Below are positions 63,188 to 64,000 of a stretch of DNA of 64,000 bases, piece by piece. Source of the stretch: Thiothrix sp. Its GTDB lineage: Bacteria; Pseudomonadota; Gammaproteobacteria; Thiotrichales; Thiotrichaceae. Where the stretch lies: the NCBI GenBank assembly GCA_008015155.1, contig SSFA01000003.1:1-64000 (forward strand), given 5' to 3'. Every line of letters begins with the position of its first letter. Position 1 is the first letter of the stretch. The translations under genes were made by a program, and so were the position numbers. The notes under the pieces are model-generated. The model had not been told where the DNA came from. It saw only the letters and a program-made list of their open reading frames with translations, and made no database searches.

Positions 63188-64000
63188 TTACCTGTTTTGC
63201 TCAGGCAAAAGTCCCCATGGGCTAAAGCGCATTACCAAAAGTAATACCGCTCCCATAATAATCACCCGCATGTATTGCGCACTGTCTAATAAATGCTTAC
63301 GCAATCCACTGCCATCTCCCATCCATGAGGTTAAAGCATCCATTAACCAAAAACCAACTGGCTCAGCTTCTACCCAAATCAACCAGACTAGAAAGCCGCC
63401 GAGCACTGCACCTAAATTATTACCAGACCCACCCACAATCACCATTACCCAGATCAAAAAGGTGAAACGTAAGGGACTATACGAACCGGGAGTAAATTGT
63501 CCATCCAAAGTCGCGAGCATTGCTCCTGCAATTCCCACCACTGCAGAACCTAAAATAAAGATCTGCAAATGCCGACCTGTCACATCTTTACCCATCGCAT
63601 CGGCGGCGACTTCATTATCTCGAATTGCCCGTACCATTCGACCCCAAGGAGAATCTAAGGCTAAGACACACAATTGCAAGATAATGATAAGCACTAAAGC
63701 AAATAAACCTGTATAGCACAGCTTTACAAAGATACTTGCGCTGTCTACCACTAGTGTCTGTAAGACCGCAGCTTGATCAGTGGAGTTCAATCCCATTAAA
63801 CTACCTGAGTTTAAGCGCTCTACTAAATTAATAAACCAAGGTGCTTGTTGCAGCTCTAATTCATAAGGTACAGGGCGCGGTAAACCTGTCACGTTTTTAA
63901 CGCCACGAGTCAACCAATCTTCATTGCGCATGACGGCCACTAGAATCTCGGAAATACCTAAAGTTGCAATCGCTAAATAGTCTGAACGTAGTCCAAGTGC
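63188..64000 (-). CDS. livM: Branched-chain amino-acid ABC transporter permease LivM (5' end beyond window)
   Basis: Partial integral membrane permease of the LivHM family. About 270 C-terminal residues are visible. The frame remains open to the window edge, and the sequence reads ALGLRSDYLAIATLGISEIL before VAVMRNEDWLTRG, which matches the conserved middle of LivM, so the gene starts beyond 64000. Downstream it has MVRAIRDNEVAADAMGKDV, the loop that contacts the ATPase (EAA-like), and several membrane helices. Substrate class is inferred from the adjacent binding protein. Confidence 0.93.
   Translation of the reverse strand, partial: ALGLRSDYLAIATLGISEILVAVMRNEDWLTRGVKNVTGLPRPVPYELELQQAPWFINLVERLNSGSLMGLNSTDQAAVLQTLVVDSASIFVKLCYTGLFALVLIIILQLCVLALDSPWGRMVRAIRDNEVAADAMGKDVTGRHLQIFILGSAVVGIAGAMLATLDGQFTPGSYSPLRFTFLIWVMVIVGGSGNNLGAVLGGFLVWLIWVEAEPVGFWLMDALTSWMGDGSGLRKHLLDSAQYMRVIIMGAVLLLVMRFSPWGLLPEQNR

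Noticed and set aside
62763..63716. A 317-codon open frame on the plus strand opposite livM and the binding-protein gene
   Set aside because: Its translation is low-complexity (threonine, serine, alanine, proline) and shadows two well-recognised genes on the other strand; no ribosome site or family match.
1..64000. CRISPR arrays, tRNA/rRNA genes, transposases and attachment sites
   Set aside because: No regularly spaced repeats, no cloverleaf or rRNA signatures in the intergenic gaps, and no transposase or integrase motifs were seen by reading; a covariance-model scan would be needed for a firm negative.

Overview
The window looks like chromosomal DNA of a gammaproteobacterium with moderate G+C content. 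The closest impression is a Thiothrix-like (Thiotrichales) organism. That placement is inferred from gene content and order (hisA-hisF-hisE-tatABC, a UbiB next to a DUF2058 protein, a complete glycogen operon, an IcmF-type mutase with a LiuR-type regulator) and was not tested by a search. Genes are densely packed. No rRNA, tRNA, CRISPR array, transposase or prophage was found.

Layout. 0-9.5 kb: a divergent Pcm-like methyltransferase, a rhodanese and tolC, then GST and VOC proteins, typA, a truncated haemoglobin, an outer-membrane barrel protein, plsC, rdgB and rph. 9.6-16.6 kb: gpmI, the Tat translocase genes and a histidine cluster. Between hisF and hisE, where hisI is usually found, lies an unusual soluble Clp-type AAA+ ATPase fused to an FtsH-type M41 zinc peptidase. 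16.7-21 kb: a lipoprotein sugar dehydrogenase, a DUF2058 protein, ubiB and a yqjDEK-like trio. 21.2-34.3 kb: a urease locus in two parts (ureEFG and ureDABC), separated by about 7.8 kb of accessory genes. These include TspO, a lipid kinase, a phosphoesterase, an XRE regulator, a predicted PD-(D/E)XK nuclease and an A+T-rich TIR-transmembrane protein. ureC carries an in-frame palindromic repeat.

34.5-42 kb: a small secreted protein with a strong promoter and a 5' stem-loop, an FMN-dependent hydroxy-acid oxidase, and a sugar-handling group (Gfo/Idh oxidoreductase, AGE epimerase, mutarotase-like protein, glycosyltransferase-like protein). 42-46.6 kb: a class III sirtuin, a LiuR-type MerR regulator and the fused mutase IcmF. 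A perfect 16-bp palindrome fills the spacer of the icmF promoter. 47.5-58.3 kb: a one-direction glycogen operon, glgC, GH57, malQ, glgB, glgA and glgP, covering ADP-glucose formation, chain synthesis, branching and phosphorolytic breakdown. 58.4-64 kb: a lytic transglycosylase, ispH, a DUF3301 protein, a Stf0-type sulfotransferase and the start of a branched-chain amino-acid ABC transporter that runs off the window.

The items most worth following are the AAA+/M41 fusion protease, the TIR-TM protein and nuclease inside the split urease locus, the repeat-derived insertion in UreC, and several precise palindromes in intergenic DNA.
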